The notes beneath the pieces were generated by a model. It did no database searches, was not told the DNA's origin, and saw nothing but the letters and a program-made list of their open reading frames with translations. A DNA stretch of 64,000 nt from NCBI GenBank assembly GCA_016722525.1, contig JADKJB010000017.1, positions 12,643 to 76,642 of the forward strand. Reading direction: 5' to 3'. The stretch comes from Bacteroidota bacterium (GTDB taxonomy: Bacteria; Bacteroidota; Bacteroidia; AKYH767-A; OLB10). The position numbers were made by a program, and so were the translations under genes. Positions 47,819-58,316 of the stretch are shown piece by piece; the first letter of the stretch is position 1, and the number at the start of each line of letters is the position of its first letter.

Positions 47819-49063
47819 ATGAAACGAGAACAGGTAGATGTATTGGTAATAGGAGCCGGACCTGCAGGAACTGTAGCTGCTTCGCTGGTAAATAAAAGTG
47901 GATTTAATGTTAAGATTGTTGAGAAATTACTTTTCCCTCGCTTCGTAATTGGTGAAAGCCTTTTACCCCGTTGCATGGAAGCATTGGATGAAGCTGGATT
48001 TATGGAAGCCGTAAAAGCTCAGGGTTACCAGCAAAAGTTCGGAGCCAAATTTGTTAAAGATGGCAAAGTATGTGATTTTAATTTTTCCGAAAATTTTACT
48101 GATGGCTATACCTGGACCTGGCAAGTACCACGTTCTGATTTTGATACCGTTTTGAGCAATGAAGTTCAGAAAATGGGTGTGCCTGTTGAATTTGAAACAG
48201 GTGTTACTGCCATACAATTTAATGGCACCAATTCAGTAACAACGGTTGTTGATGCTCAGGGAAATGAAAAGGAAATTGCTGCTCGCTATATTATTGATGC
48301 AAGCGGTTATGGAAGAGTGATACCGAGATTATTCAATCTCGATAAACCCTCCAATCTTCCGCCAAGGAAAACACTCTTTGCTCATATGAGGGATCCCAAC
48401 AGGCTTCAATATCATGAACCCAACAGGATCACAATTGTATTGCATCGTCGTGATGTATGGATATGGATCATTCCCTTCTCCACAGGAATTACATCAGTAG
48501 GATTTGTTGGAAATGCATCCTTCTTCGAAAGCTTTGAGGGTAATCCTGAAGAAAAATTGAGAGCTATTATAGCTACTGAACCTGAATTAAAAGATCGTTT
48601 TAATAATGCTGAATTTATTTTTGAACCCAAAACATTGGAAGGCTGGTCTATGTCGACTGAGACCTTTTTCGGAGATGGGTTTGTGCTTACCGGCAATGTA
48701 ACTGAATTCCTCGACCCAGTATTTTCATCAGGAGTAACACTCGCAACGGTATCCAGTCAGATAGCAGCCAAATTAGTGGTGCGTGAGTTGAATGGTGAAA
48801 AAATAAACTAACAAAAAAAATACACCGATATAATGATGCAAGGAGTAAATACTTTTCGCTCCTATGTTACAGGTTGGTACGACGGGCATTTGCAGGATAT
48901 TTTCTTTGCTAAAAAACCTAATCTGGAAATACAGAAGCAAATTTGTTCTGTTTTAGCCGGATATGTTTGGGATACCAACAACCCTTATGTAAAAAATCAC
49001 GAAAGAGCTTTGAAAATTCTTGCAAACGTTTTGAAGATAGAAGAAGCGGAAATGAAAGATTAA
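47819..49063 (+). CDS. Flavin-dependent halogenase-like protein with an in-frame stop at 48809
   Basis: GAGPAG (residues 12-17) binds FAD, and WIWIIP near residues 213-218 matches the WxWxIP motif of flavin halogenases. EFLDPVFSSGVTLAT matches the FxDPxFSSG segment. The frame stops at TAA (48809-48811) after NGEKIN and resumes in the same frame with KKYTDIMMQGVNTFRSYVTGWYDGHLQDIFF, the usual C-terminal region, to 49063 (about 415 codons in all). Either the TAA is an error or mutation, or the protein really ends early and the second part (48833-49063) is separate. The natural role would be chlorination of the pigment's aromatic ring, known for some flexirubins. Confidence 0.78.
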
Positions 49064-49111
49064 TTGTATTCTGATACTTCATTCCATTTTATCTTCGACC
49101 CACCAACTATC

Positions 49112-49148
49112 AAAACCCGGTATTCAACAAACTGAATACCGGGTTTTT
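49112..49148. terminator. Terminator between the pigment cluster and the PQQ-type gene
   Basis: AAAACCCGGTATTCA and TGAATACCGGGTTTTT form a stem of about 15 bases with a 6-base loop and T/A tails on both sides. It lies between the convergent halogenase and propeller genes, so it can work in both directions. Confidence 0.82.
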
Positions 49149-49192
49149 CATTTATGCTATTATGAAATTATTCATTTCACAATCAATTTCCA

Positions 49193-51169
49193 TTAAAACT
49201 TATAACACTCCATCTTAGCGGCGTCCTTCATATAGTATAACTTGCCATCTACCAAATCAACATCATAAATAGGATCTTTGTCTTTGCCAATTTGAATGGT
49301 GTTCATCACTTTTCCATCTACTTTACTTACTTGCAAAAGGCGAATATCTTTTTTCGTTTCAGCGGTCATGATTAACATATAATCTGCTGCCTGTGTAGTG
49401 GCAGTGAAGCGTTGTTGAGCCATCGCAATATATGCTGCTGTATACGAAGCACCTTTTACTGTTGCATCGCCAAATGCCTTTGAAACATTGGCGGTAACAT
49501 CTTTTGTTGCTTTCGATTGGCTATCTTTAACTTCAATAGATTGCGAGGCGGCACCGAATGCTGTTGCATATGCAGCGGTATAATAGGCGGCTCTTACAGC
49601 AGAAGCTATGAGCAGTGCTTTCTTAAAATCGGAAATAGTAGGAGCAACAAAATATTGGTTGAAAGTAACTGTACCTTTCAAATCGAACAATGCAAGATTC
49701 TGATCGGAAGAGATCAGTATTCCATTAGCTGTGATTTCAATTGATTTGGGTTTTTCTTTACCCTGAAAAACAACAGGTGACGAACTCAATGGTTTGATGG
49801 CAGTTGCATTCACATCCATGTGGTAAAGTAAATTATCATCCGTATTGAAAACATAAATTTTCTGTAAATCACTTGCTATCAAACCGGCTCCTCCTTCCAA
49901 TGATTTTTCCCAATACCATTCACCAGTGGCTGTATTTAGCAGGTTTACATTTTCATCGGTACCTACCAAAACACCTGCGGCCAGCACTTCTGTATAGGTG
50001 ACAGACCCTTTAATTTTTGCAGCTTTATCAATAGTAAAAATTCCGTTTTTAGTATCAAGAACTGTTAAAGCGCTATTATTTCCGTTGCCACTTACTACGA
50101 GAATCCGACCATCAGTAAGGGGAGCCATTCCTGCTGCAGCTCCTTTCAGATTTAATCCATTTCCTTTTTTACCCAGCATGGTGCTTCCATTACTATAATT
50201 CAGCATATTTATATTTCCACCTGACGAGGAGCACACAATTAAACCATCTGCTCCAGCATAGCTAATGCCAAGAGGGTGTTGCAACTCCACTACCTGACTC
50301 CACATATGTTTGCCCGAAGTTGTTTCAAATGCCATGTATACTGAACTGTAGGTAATAGAAACCGACTTCACCCCTTTCGAATCAGTTTTCGTGGATTCAT
50401 TTTTCTTTTGAGCTGCAATCACAAACATTTTCTGGTCACCCGGAGGAATAATTAGTTGCGCCATCACCTCTTCTTTAGTCAGGTTTTTAGAAGCAAAACC
50501 TTCCAGCATTCCAAGTACTGATGACATGCCGGCAGTTTTGGGATCGATACCTGTTTTCCAAAATTCTTCACCGGATGTTGCGTTTATTTTAGAAGCAAAA
50601 AAAGCAGAGGTGATCAAGACTTCATTGTTTCCTAAATCTTTTACTCCGGTGGTAAAACTATAGGCTCCGCTTTTCGACCATAATTTGGTGCCGGTTGTCA
50701 TATCTACCATCACCATTTCAGTATTTTTGCTTCCTTTTGAATTTCCAATCACCAAAATTTTAGCACTCAGGTACAAAAAATACTTATCAACTACCAGTTC
50801 CAGACCAGCGGATTTTGAACTAAAAACAATACTACCTTTTAGTGGATTCACTACGTAAACACTTTTAGGCGCATCAAAAGATGACATGGTTATGAAAGGG
50901 GAATTTGGAATTTGCTGATAGGAATTCTCCGGACAATTTTTCAACTCCTCAATCACCCACATTTCCTCACCGGACATAGTATTTATTCCGGTAAGTCCTT
51001 TTCCGGTCGAAGCCACTAATAATCCTAAAGAGGTAACTTTTTGCCAGATAATGCCACCTTTCATTTCTTTAGTCCATAAGGGAGCGGAACCTCCGCTATA
51101 AGCAGCGGAATTGAATAGTAGAAATAATGAAAGAAAGGAGACCAGGAGACGAGATGGGATGTTTTTCAT
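49193..51169 (-). CDS. PQQ-like beta-propeller protein, secreted
   Basis: About 658 aa from the ATG at 51169 (the open frame extends to 51208). A signal peptide (MKNIPSRLLVSFLSLFLLFNSAAYSG) is followed by a series of repeats with the PQQ/WD-like W-loop (LWTKEMKGGIIWQKV, KLWSKSGAYS, HMWSQVVELQHP, WYWEKSLEGGAG). The C-terminal part (AVRAAYYTAAYATAFGAASQSIEVKDSQSKATK...AADYMLIMTAETKKDIRLL) is Ala-rich and probably helical. No catalytic residues are apparent. A periplasmic or surface beta-propeller of unknown role; it is convergent with the pigment cluster. Confidence 0.82.
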   Translation of the reverse strand: MKNIPSRLLVSFLSLFLLFNSAAYSGGSAPLWTKEMKGGIIWQKVTSLGLLVASTGKGLTGINTMSGEEMWVIEELKNCPENSYQQIPNSPFITMSSFDAPKSVYVVNPLKGSIVFSSKSAGLELVVDKYFLYLSAKILVIGNSKGSKNTEMVMVDMTTGTKLWSKSGAYSFTTGVKDLGNNEVLITSAFFASKINATSGEEFWKTGIDPKTAGMSSVLGMLEGFASKNLTKEEVMAQLIIPPGDQKMFVIAAQKKNESTKTDSKGVKSVSITYSSVYMAFETTSGKHMWSQVVELQHPLGISYAGADGLIVCSSSGGNINMLNYSNGSTMLGKKGNGLNLKGAAAGMAPLTDGRILVVSGNGNNSALTVLDTKNGIFTIDKAAKIKGSVTYTEVLAAGVLVGTDENVNLLNTATGEWYWEKSLEGGAGLIASDLQKIYVFNTDDNLLYHMDVNATAIKPLSSSPVVFQGKEKPKSIEITANGILISSDQNLALFDLKGTVTFNQYFVAPTISDFKKALLIASAVRAAYYTAAYATAFGAASQSIEVKDSQSKATKDVTANVSKAFGDATVKGASYTAAYIAMAQQRFTATTQAADYMLIMTAETKKDIRLLQVSKVDGKVMNTIQIGKDKDPIYDVDLVDGKLYYMKDAAKMECYKF

Positions 51170-51329
51170 AGTTTTCAAGGATAAATAGATGAGACGTAAC
51201 AAATACACTATTGTTTAGATTTTGAGAAGACAAATGTCAGAAAAAATTGAATTCAATCTTAATTTTATTTCGTACCTTGAAATCCTAAATTAAAAGCAAC
51301 CTCCAAAACCGAAAATACGTCTTATACCA

Positions 51330-52391
51330 ATGAACAAATTCTGTTATTTAATTACATGCCTGCTGGCATTGCCATCATTGGTATATTCACAACCTGTTTA
51401 TGTGAATGGGCTGCCGGTGAATCAGATTCCATTATCAGCTCCGGCACTTGTTGCCTGTAACCCTCTTTTTTCATTCAACTCTCCCGAGCCTTCCGTCACC
51501 GGAATTACACATATTGGTGATTCAATTTTAAATGGTGGCAGCACAGATGCTGTATTTTATTTATCAAATGGCAATACGGGAGCTTTAGTTGCTACCATTC
51601 CAAAACCGGGAGCCAACTTGAATAAAGGCGGAGGGTTGGATTATGACGGCACTTATATATGGAGCGTCAATGAACAAGAGGGAACTTTATATAAAACAGA
51701 TGCATTATCCGGAACTGTTGTCAATCAATGGCTATTGCCAAATAACAATACCGTGAATCCAACTGACCCTAATAACTTCGGAGTTACCTATGATGATGGG
51801 CTTATTTGGGAATCGGAATACCTGGTACCGGTTGGAACTGGTACCATGCTACATAAATTTGATGCTTCCACAATGAACCTTTTGGATTCTTTTTTACTGC
51901 CAAATGTATTTCTAGCCATACATATCATCGACTCAGCACTGTGGGCAGCGGCTTTTGATGTTCCGTATATTTATAAAATAGACCGCTCTACCGGATTGTA
52001 TTTGGATTCAGTTCCTCTATGTGTCAGTGTTTGCTATGGTCTAACAAAAAACTCTTTGGGATTTTGGCTCAATGGCAATTCAAATTTTAATGGCGACAAA
52101 ATTCATTTGTACGAATCACTTCCTACAGGCAACGCGAACATTAACGACAAGGAAGAAGCGTTTTCAATTTATCCGAATCCATCCAATGATGCTATAAAAA
52201 TTGAATTTAAAAAAAGAGAGACATTTGAATACAGAATTTTTGATGTGAATGGAATGACCATTTTGAATGGGAAAGTAACTGGTGCTGCTTTATCGAGCAA
52301 CATTGATATTCATCAGCTAAAATCAGGAATTTTTTTCTTAGAAATAACAACAAACCAATCCACTTATGTAAAAAAATTAATTACTTATTAA
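51330..52391 (+). CDS. Secreted propeller-like protein with T9SS sorting domain
   Basis: 353 aa: signal peptide (MNKFCYLITCLLALPSLVYSQ), then repeated strands (GGLDYDGTYIWSVNEQEGTLYKTDALSGTVVNQW, MLHKFDASTMNLLDSFLLP, YIYKIDRSTGLYLDSVPLC) that look like a seven-bladed propeller of the glutamine-cyclotransferase or NHL kind. The C-terminus (FSIYPNPSNDAIKIEFKKRETFEYRIFDVNGM...GIFFLEITTNQSTYVKKLITY) is a type-A sorting domain. It is probably attached to the cell surface or released. It is followed 6 bases later by another T9SS gene. Confidence 0.85.
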   Translation: MNKFCYLITCLLALPSLVYSQPVYVNGLPVNQIPLSAPALVACNPLFSFNSPEPSVTGITHIGDSILNGGSTDAVFYLSNGNTGALVATIPKPGANLNKGGGLDYDGTYIWSVNEQEGTLYKTDALSGTVVNQWLLPNNNTVNPTDPNNFGVTYDDGLIWESEYLVPVGTGTMLHKFDASTMNLLDSFLLPNVFLAIHIIDSALWAAAFDVPYIYKIDRSTGLYLDSVPLCVSVCYGLTKNSLGFWLNGNSNFNGDKIHLYESLPTGNANINDKEEAFSIYPNPSNDAIKIEFKKRETFEYRIFDVNGMTILNGKVTGAALSSNIDIHQLKSGIFFLEITTNQSTYVKKLITY

Positions 52392-52397
52392 CTGAAA

Positions 52398-53063
52398 ATG
52401 AAAAATCTATTTCAATCAATTGCGCTACTATTTTTGATTTTGACCAGTTACAAATCTCAAGGTCAGTTCATTCAATCGTTAACTATTTCACCATCCAATC
52501 CCACAACTGCTGATACGATTACCATTTTGGCTGAATGTGCTTTCCCGTCCGGCGGTTGCGAAGAACATACGCAAGGTTCGTTTGTCAACGGAAGTATCAT
52601 TTCAGGGTTTGCCATACATTGTTTGGGTCCATTAACTGTGATTTGCTATTATACTGATACTTTCCAAATAGCTCCGCTAGCAGCAGGGAATTATTCATTT
52701 ATTTTTCAGTTAGATGCCGGCTTTGGACCATCACCGTGTACTCCCGGAATAGTTCCGGGACCAACAGATACTTTAAATTTTACAGTGACATTGAGCTCAG
52801 GTCAAAACAATGAATTATTAGATAAAAGTTTTTCCGTTTACCCAAATCCTGTAAATGATTTAATTTATTTAACCCAATCAGATTCCAAATCTCAGCATCA
52901 CACAATAGAAATTTTATCTGTTGATGGAAAAACAGTTTTAACAAAACCCATCTCTAACCTTTCTGAGCCTATTTCAGTTAAGGAATTACAAAATGGATTT
53001 TATTTTATAAAGCTAAAAACTTTATATAACCATTTTGTGTGGTTGAAATTTATTAAAAGTTAG
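52398..53063 (+). CDS. Small secreted protein with T9SS sorting domain
   Basis: 221 aa: signal peptide (MKNLFQSIALLFLILTSYKSQGQ), a beta-rich middle with paired cysteines (ECAFPSGGCEEHTQG, HCLGPLTVICYYT, PSPCTPGIVPG), then a sorting domain (KSFSVYPNPVNDLIYLTQSDSK...KELQNGFYFIKLKTLYNHFVWLKFIKS). The middle resembles short immunoglobulin-like domains seen in Bacteroidota surface proteins. It lies 6 bases after the propeller gene and is probably in the same operon. Confidence 0.8.
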   Translation: MKNLFQSIALLFLILTSYKSQGQFIQSLTISPSNPTTADTITILAECAFPSGGCEEHTQGSFVNGSIISGFAIHCLGPLTVICYYTDTFQIAPLAAGNYSFIFQLDAGFGPSPCTPGIVPGPTDTLNFTVTLSSGQNNELLDKSFSVYPNPVNDLIYLTQSDSKSQHHTIEILSVDGKTVLTKPISNLSEPISVKELQNGFYFIKLKTLYNHFVWLKFIKS

Positions 53064-53612
53064 TTGCAAGAGAAAAAATTACTTATTGGATGCAGGTGCT
53101 GATAATAGTTCCATTCATCTAACTTATAATTCGGTGTTTGTGTTCTGTAAGGCTTAAAAAAGTTCTACCAATTATCTTGAAACTGCTTTGGGGAACCCTA
53201 TCAGTAAGAAAATACGAATTTCGTAATGGAATAATAATTAAACAGACACTTTAATTCATCTTAAATTGTAGCTTATATACGACAAGTTAAAAATGCCTCT
53301 CAGGGTGCAAACAGTTTGCACTAAAGGCCTTTAATCCATCACTCCTTGCAGATGCGTCTAAACCTAATACAAATTATTGTTTGTTTTAAATAAGCCTAGC
53401 TTTTTGCCGCTAAACTTATTAAGTTTACAGTGGCGAAAATCAGGACAGATATCTATTCATGTATGAGTTTTCTAAAAGTATTTAAAATTCTATAAATCAA
53501 TCAGCTACTGATTTAATACGAAGTCGAAATTCTCTTCATAGATTCCATGAAAGAACTCCGGTGGTCAACCTAACAAAAAAATTACTATATAAAAGCCCTA
53601 AAACATAAAAAA
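53064..53612. other. Intergenic region with one 7-base-arm palindrome
   Basis: No gene in this 549-base gap is supported. GTGCAAA-CAG-TTTGCAC at 53305-53321 is a perfect inverted repeat of a size that regulators bind. The rest is AT-rich and probably holds the promoter of the 53613 gene. I see no RNA gene or mobile element. Confidence 0.5.
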
Positions 53613-54983
53613 ATGAACAAACTATTACTATTTACTTTGAGTCTACTTCTTAATGCGACCCTATTTGCATATGGTCAAACATCAAATTGTTTGCAATTCG
53701 ATAATATTGATGACAATGTTACAGTACCAAACGGCTCATCACTTATTTCAAATAGCAATGAAATATCTTTATCATTTTGGGTTTACCCTGAGAATGCCTT
53801 TCCCGCATTTCCTGATTTTGATGGTTTTGCCGGCATCCGAAATAATTTTGACGGAGACTTTTATATTTTACAATTGACAGCAACGGATGTTGAAGCCCGA
53901 TTTAGAAATAGTGCAGGAACAGCCTATGATATTGTATTTTCAGGATTAACATTGAACACGTGGCAACATTTTGTACTTACCTATGATGGCACAACCCTGG
54001 CACTTTTCCATAATGGAGCTCCTGCAGGCACCTTACCTGCTACCGGCGTAATCAGTAATCCTTCATTACTTTTTAATATCGGGAATCTTGATTTTCAAGG
54101 AACACAATTTTATACTAACGGAAAATTTGATGAAGTGAGTTTATGGAATACTGCATTAACTCAGCAACAGATTACATGTATTTATACCGGAGCTATTGAT
54201 CCATTAGAAACAGGATTGCAATTGTATTACAGATTCAATCAGGGAATCGCCGCCGGAAGCAATGGGACAGTAACCACCTTGCTGGATGCAACAGGCAGTA
54301 TTAATGGAGTACTTAATGGGTTTGCTTTAGCAGGTAGTGTATCTAATTGGGTAGCCGGTTTTGCAACAGCAAATTCAGCAACTATCAATGATCTTATTTG
54401 TCCGGGAACCACTTACACTTTTGGAACTCAAACTTTAACCGCTCCTGGAACCTATTACCAGGCATTCCCTACAACTTCAGGTTGTGATTCGGTGGTGGAA
54501 CTTATTTTAACTGCCCCAACAATTAATACTACAGTAGGACAGATAGGACCCATACTAACCGCACAACAATCAGCTGCTGCCTACCAATGGATAGATTGCT
54601 TAAATGGAAATACTGTTATTGCAGGTGCCATTAATCAAACGTACACCGCTACTGCCAATGGTCAATATGCTGTTGTTGTAACTTTGGGTTCATGTGCTGA
54701 CACATCAGTTTGTGTGACTGTTACCAATGTTGGACTCAATGAACTAGCAACAAGTTCTATTTCCGTTTCACCAAATCCTTTTTCAGATAATTTTATTATT
54801 ACAAACGAATCTCCGTTTGCAGAACTCAATGTTACCTTATACGATGCTTTAGGAAAGAAAGTAATGACTAAGGTACTGAATGATAAATCTAATGAAATTG
54901 CGGCTTTGTCATCTGTAAGAAAAGGAACTTACTGGCTATTTATTGCAGAAACCAATCAAAGATTAATGCTTATTAAAAAATAA
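53613..54983 (+). CDS. LamG/concanavalin-like T9SS protein
   Basis: 456 aa: signal peptide (MNKLLLFTLSLLLNATLFAYGQ), then a LamG/laminin-G-like jelly roll (NCLQFDNIDDNVTVPNGSSLI...ISLSFWVYPENAF...TWQHFVLTYDGTTLALFHNGAPAGTLPATG...GKFDEVSLWNTALTQQQI). A second beta domain (TYTFGTQTLTAPGTYYQAFPTTSGCDSVVELIL) follows, then a sorting domain (ISVSPNPFSDNFIITNE...KGTYWLFIAETNQRLMLIKK). LamG domains bind glycans or proteins, so a role in adhesion or matrix binding is likely; the ligand is unknown. A strong terminator follows 9 bases later. Confidence 0.87.
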   Translation: MNKLLLFTLSLLLNATLFAYGQTSNCLQFDNIDDNVTVPNGSSLISNSNEISLSFWVYPENAFPAFPDFDGFAGIRNNFDGDFYILQLTATDVEARFRNSAGTAYDIVFSGLTLNTWQHFVLTYDGTTLALFHNGAPAGTLPATGVISNPSLLFNIGNLDFQGTQFYTNGKFDEVSLWNTALTQQQITCIYTGAIDPLETGLQLYYRFNQGIAAGSNGTVTTLLDATGSINGVLNGFALAGSVSNWVAGFATANSATINDLICPGTTYTFGTQTLTAPGTYYQAFPTTSGCDSVVELILTAPTINTTVGQIGPILTAQQSAAAYQWIDCLNGNTVIAGAINQTYTATANGQYAVVVTLGSCADTSVCVTVTNVGLNELATSSISVSPNPFSDNFIITNESPFAELNVTLYDALGKKVMTKVLNDKSNEIAALSSVRKGTYWLFIAETNQRLMLIKK

Positions 54984-54992
54984 CAAAAAAAA

Positions 54993-55040
54993 TTACCAAC
55001 AAAAAAGCCTTCTGTAAAAAGAAGGCTTTTTTGTTGGTAA
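54993..55040. terminator. Bidirectional terminator with a 20-base perfect stem
   Basis: TTACCAACAAAAAAGCCTTC (54993-55012) pairs perfectly with 55021-55040 across an 8-base loop (TGTAAAAA). The T6 and A6 runs within the arms give U-tracts in both directions. It ends both the LamG gene and the convergent S9 peptidase gene, whose stop is about 60 bases away. Confidence 0.88.
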
Positions 55041-55102
55041 TAACTATTCTGGAAATTCATTGAACAACTTTATCAGCATAGATATTTTCAATACCTTTTC
55101 AA

Positions 55103-57054
55103 CTAATCATTCAATAAGTAACGTCTTATAAACTCAACCGTTGTATAAAATTGAAAATCGGTATTATTTTTCTTTCTGAAGCCATGCCCTTCGTCTTTAG
55201 CTTCCAAATACCAAACCGTTTTGCCGGAGGTGTTTAAGGTGTTAAACATCTGTTCAGCTTCGGTACGGGGTACGCGCGGGTCGTTACCACCTTGCACAAT
55301 CAAGAGTGGTTTTTGGATTTTAGATGCGTTGTTATTTGGCGAAATTTTTTCAAGAAAAGCAGCCATATCAGGATCCTGTTCATTTCCATATTCCACCCTT
55401 CTTAAATCACGTCTATAACTTTCAGTATTTTTTAAGAAAGTATTAAAATTAGAGATACCAACAATATCTATCGCACATCTGATTTTATCGGCGTAATTTA
55501 CTGAAACAGCGAGTGACATATAACCACCGTAGCTACCACCGGTAATTAGTATTCGAGAAGCGTCAAGATCAGGTTGAGCGGCTACCCAGTCTAGTAAGGC
55601 TCCGATATCTTTAACTGAATTTTCACGAAGCTTCCCATTGTCAAGCTTCACAAAAGTTTTTCCAAATCCTGATGAACCCCTCACGTTAGGATAGATCATG
55701 GCAACACCCATCTCCTGCATAAAGTAGTTATTTCTGCCTTGAAACCCGGGACGGGATTGGCCTTCAGGTCCACCATGAATATTAATAATAACCGGACGCT
55801 TGCCTGTAAATTTCAAAGCCGGTTTATAATAAAATCCTGAAATCTCAAGCCCGTCAAAGCTTTTCCATTTAATAAGAGTAGGCTCAACAAGATCTGCTGC
55901 AACAATACCACCCAACTCGCTTTCAGTCCAACGTTCCGATTTACCGGTTTTAAATCAAAAGTATACACATCCGAATTATTTCTTGCTGAAGAAAAAGCAT
56001 ACATAAACTCATCACTCCCCGGGCGCCAGTTGATGGAACTGATGATACCGGTTGGCAATTCAGATATAGGCTTATAGGTAAGTCCTTCCGTTTCTAACAA
56101 ATATACTTTTGTCAAGCCTGCTTCGTTGACTGTAAAAATTAATTTCGATCCATCTTCTTTCAATTCAAATCCGTCAACATCCCATTTTAGATCAGTGGTA
56201 ATAAATTTTATTTCATTTGTTTTAATATCCCATCGAGCCAACCGTGAAAATTCACTTTGAAAATCTGTTACAAAATAAAAATGATTTCCATCTTTTGCAA
56301 ATTTGGCATTCCCATTTGCGATGAGTTCTTCTTTAGAAACCGGACCCGTTAAAACTAATGCTCCGGTAGTCAAATCCAGAATATACAATTTACTGTCGTT
56401 AACAGAAAGGCCTTCTCTTACAATAAGTTTTTTGTCATCAGCTGACCAGTCTTGTACAGACCAACCTCCTCCTTTCACCTCATGAATCAATTTAGCAGAA
56501 GCAGGATCTTTAGGATCCATCGTATAAATATCGCGATCGGTTCCATTGCGACGTGTAGAAGTGAAACAAACCAGATTTTTAGCAGTGTTAAATTTTATAT
56601 TTCCATTTTGATTTCTTCCTCCATCCGTTAGCATGGAAATTTTACCATCGCTCATGTCATATCTAAACAAATGACTGAATTCATTACCACCGGCATCTCT
56701 TGAAAAAATAAAATAATCGCCATTCAAAGGTTCAAATACTGCGCCACCAACTGGTTCGTCAAAAAAAGTAATTTGTGTTCGTGCGCCTCCAGGGTTTTTG
56801 ATGTAATGCAATTGGTTGGTGTTACCAAATCTGGTCGCCATCAAAATCTCTCGCTTTTTAGGATGCCAATCCACCGGACCTGCGGACCGTGATTCCGTGT
56901 AGCGCTTAACTTCCTCAGCAATGGAGGAAGAAATTTCAGGAATATTTTTTACAATTAAATTTTCTCCCGGCTTAACCGAACCTTTATTCTGCGCATTGCC
57001 TGCAAGGGAAATGTACATAAAAATGACTGCTACCCATGTTGTTTTGAAATTCAT
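55103..57054 (-). CDS. S9 family prolyl-oligopeptidase-like peptidase, frameshifted at 55940-55942
   Basis: A signal peptide (MNFKTTWVAVIFMYISLAGNAQ) is followed by a beta-propeller (residues about 50-380: GPVDWHPKKREILMATRFGN, YFIFSRDAGGNEFSHLFRYD, CFTSTRRNGTDRDIYTMDP). An alpha/beta hydrolase domain ends the protein: the nucleophile Ser is in TGGSYGGYMS, the Asp in GGNDPRVP and the His in DEGHGF. Adding one base to the T3 run at 55940-55942 joins the frames (VKSERWTESELGGIVAADL). About 650 aa, as expected. It is an exported serine peptidase of the prolyl-oligopeptidase/acylaminoacyl-peptidase type. Confidence 0.88.
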
Positions 57055-57600
57055 AATTAGATTTAATATTTAAAATTAAGTGAGATTAAACTGTTTTAAA
57101 AACCAAAAAGTGATTATGTATTAAGGCACTTTATGGTTCATCGTATTGAACCATTAAAAGTACAAAAAGATTTGTTCTTTGTAACTTGCTACTATAAACT
57201 ACTCACATTGAATGCAATACGAATTTCAAAAAATCTAATTCCCGCTCCAGTTTAAAATAATACGTCGTCATCGAACCAAAAATGTATGATCAATTTCATA
57301 CAAAACAATTTACAGTTTCGTTTGATTTTTCTTTAATCGTTTTCATGAAAACTAATTCTGAAACTAAAAAATCTTTTCCTGAATCCTCTCGGAGGACTTC
57401 TCTGTTTAACCCCAATTTTTCTTCATTGAACAGCCGTTTGTCATTTTGCAATTTTTCTGCTTACCATCTTTCTACCCTGGAATTTTTAACTTCCAAAATT
57501 AATTTTAACAACCAAATTTATTTCCGGATATTAAATCTACTTTAATAGCAGGAACAAATTTGAACAGCCATTCAAAAACTCCTTAACTGCAAAAATATTC
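57055..57600. other. AT-rich gap without a convincing gene
   Basis: This 546-base gap probably holds the promoter of the S9 peptidase gene (read leftwards). An open frame of 87 codons at 57282-57545 (+) is not rich in recognisable features and looks like chance. I see no RNA gene, repeat or terminator. Confidence 0.5.
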
Positions 57601-58212
57601 TTACTTTGAACTATCCCGATATTTCCATATATGGCGACTAGCCAGTGTACGGTAGCGGCTCCATGTTTCAGCCACTAATTTCATGTTTTCAATAAAAATT
57701 TTTCCTTCACCTTTTATATAATATAAATGGCGCATTTCATTTCTGATACCAATGTCATCAACGGGCAAAATATCCGGTCGATTAAGTGTAAACATTAAAA
57801 TCATTTCGGCAGTCCAACGACCCACTCCCTTTATAGAGGTTAAGTACTCCATCAATTCATCATCCGCTAAGGTTTTTAATTTTCTGTATTCTAATCCGTG
57901 TGTGCAATCAAACTCTGCAATATTTTTCAGATATCCTGCTTTGGCATAGGACAAACCTGCAGTACGCATTTTTTCAATATTCATCTTCATGACCTGCTCA
58001 GGAATCGGATTCCGTTGCGGGAACAGATCCAAAAATCTTCCAAAAATAGTGTCCCCGGCTTTGGTTGAAAGCTGCTTACTGGTTATGGATTGCAACAGAG
58101 ATCTATAAACATCTTTGTGGGTGGTTTCTTCCAGTTTGCCGGTGATACCAATTACCTTTTTTAAAATGGGATCTTTCCTGAGTAAACGATACTGCGCATT
58201 TAAATTAGTCAT
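57601..58212 (-). CDS. DNA-3-methyladenine glycosylase-like HhH-GPD protein
   Basis: About 203 aa from the ATG at 58212. It is a single-domain HhH-GPD glycosylase: SLLQSITSKQLSTKAGDTIFGRF in the N-terminal helical part, the hairpin SIKGVGRWTAEMILMF, and the catalytic Asp in DILPVDDIGIRNEMRHLY. It resembles AlkA/MAG-type enzymes that remove alkylated bases, without the N-terminal domain of E. coli AlkA. It has no obvious operon partner. Confidence 0.87.
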   Translation of the reverse strand: MTNLNAQYRLLRKDPILKKVIGITGKLEETTHKDVYRSLLQSITSKQLSTKAGDTIFGRFLDLFPQRNPIPEQVMKMNIEKMRTAGLSYAKAGYLKNIAEFDCTHGLEYRKLKTLADDELMEYLTSIKGVGRWTAEMILMFTLNRPDILPVDDIGIRNEMRHLYYIKGEGKIFIENMKLVAETWSRYRTLASRHIWKYRDSSK

Positions 58213-58316
58213 TTGCAATAAATATATAAAATCATAGGATAATTAACTTACCAAAGCTAAAAAATTTGTCTGTAAACAGATCATAATTTACATGATGCTT
58301 CCTTAACTATTCCTAA

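Noticed and set aside
57282..57545. An 87-codon open frame in the gap before the glycosylase
   Set aside because: No recognisable domain, unlikely composition and no start or ribosome-binding context. AT-rich gaps of this size give such frames by chance.
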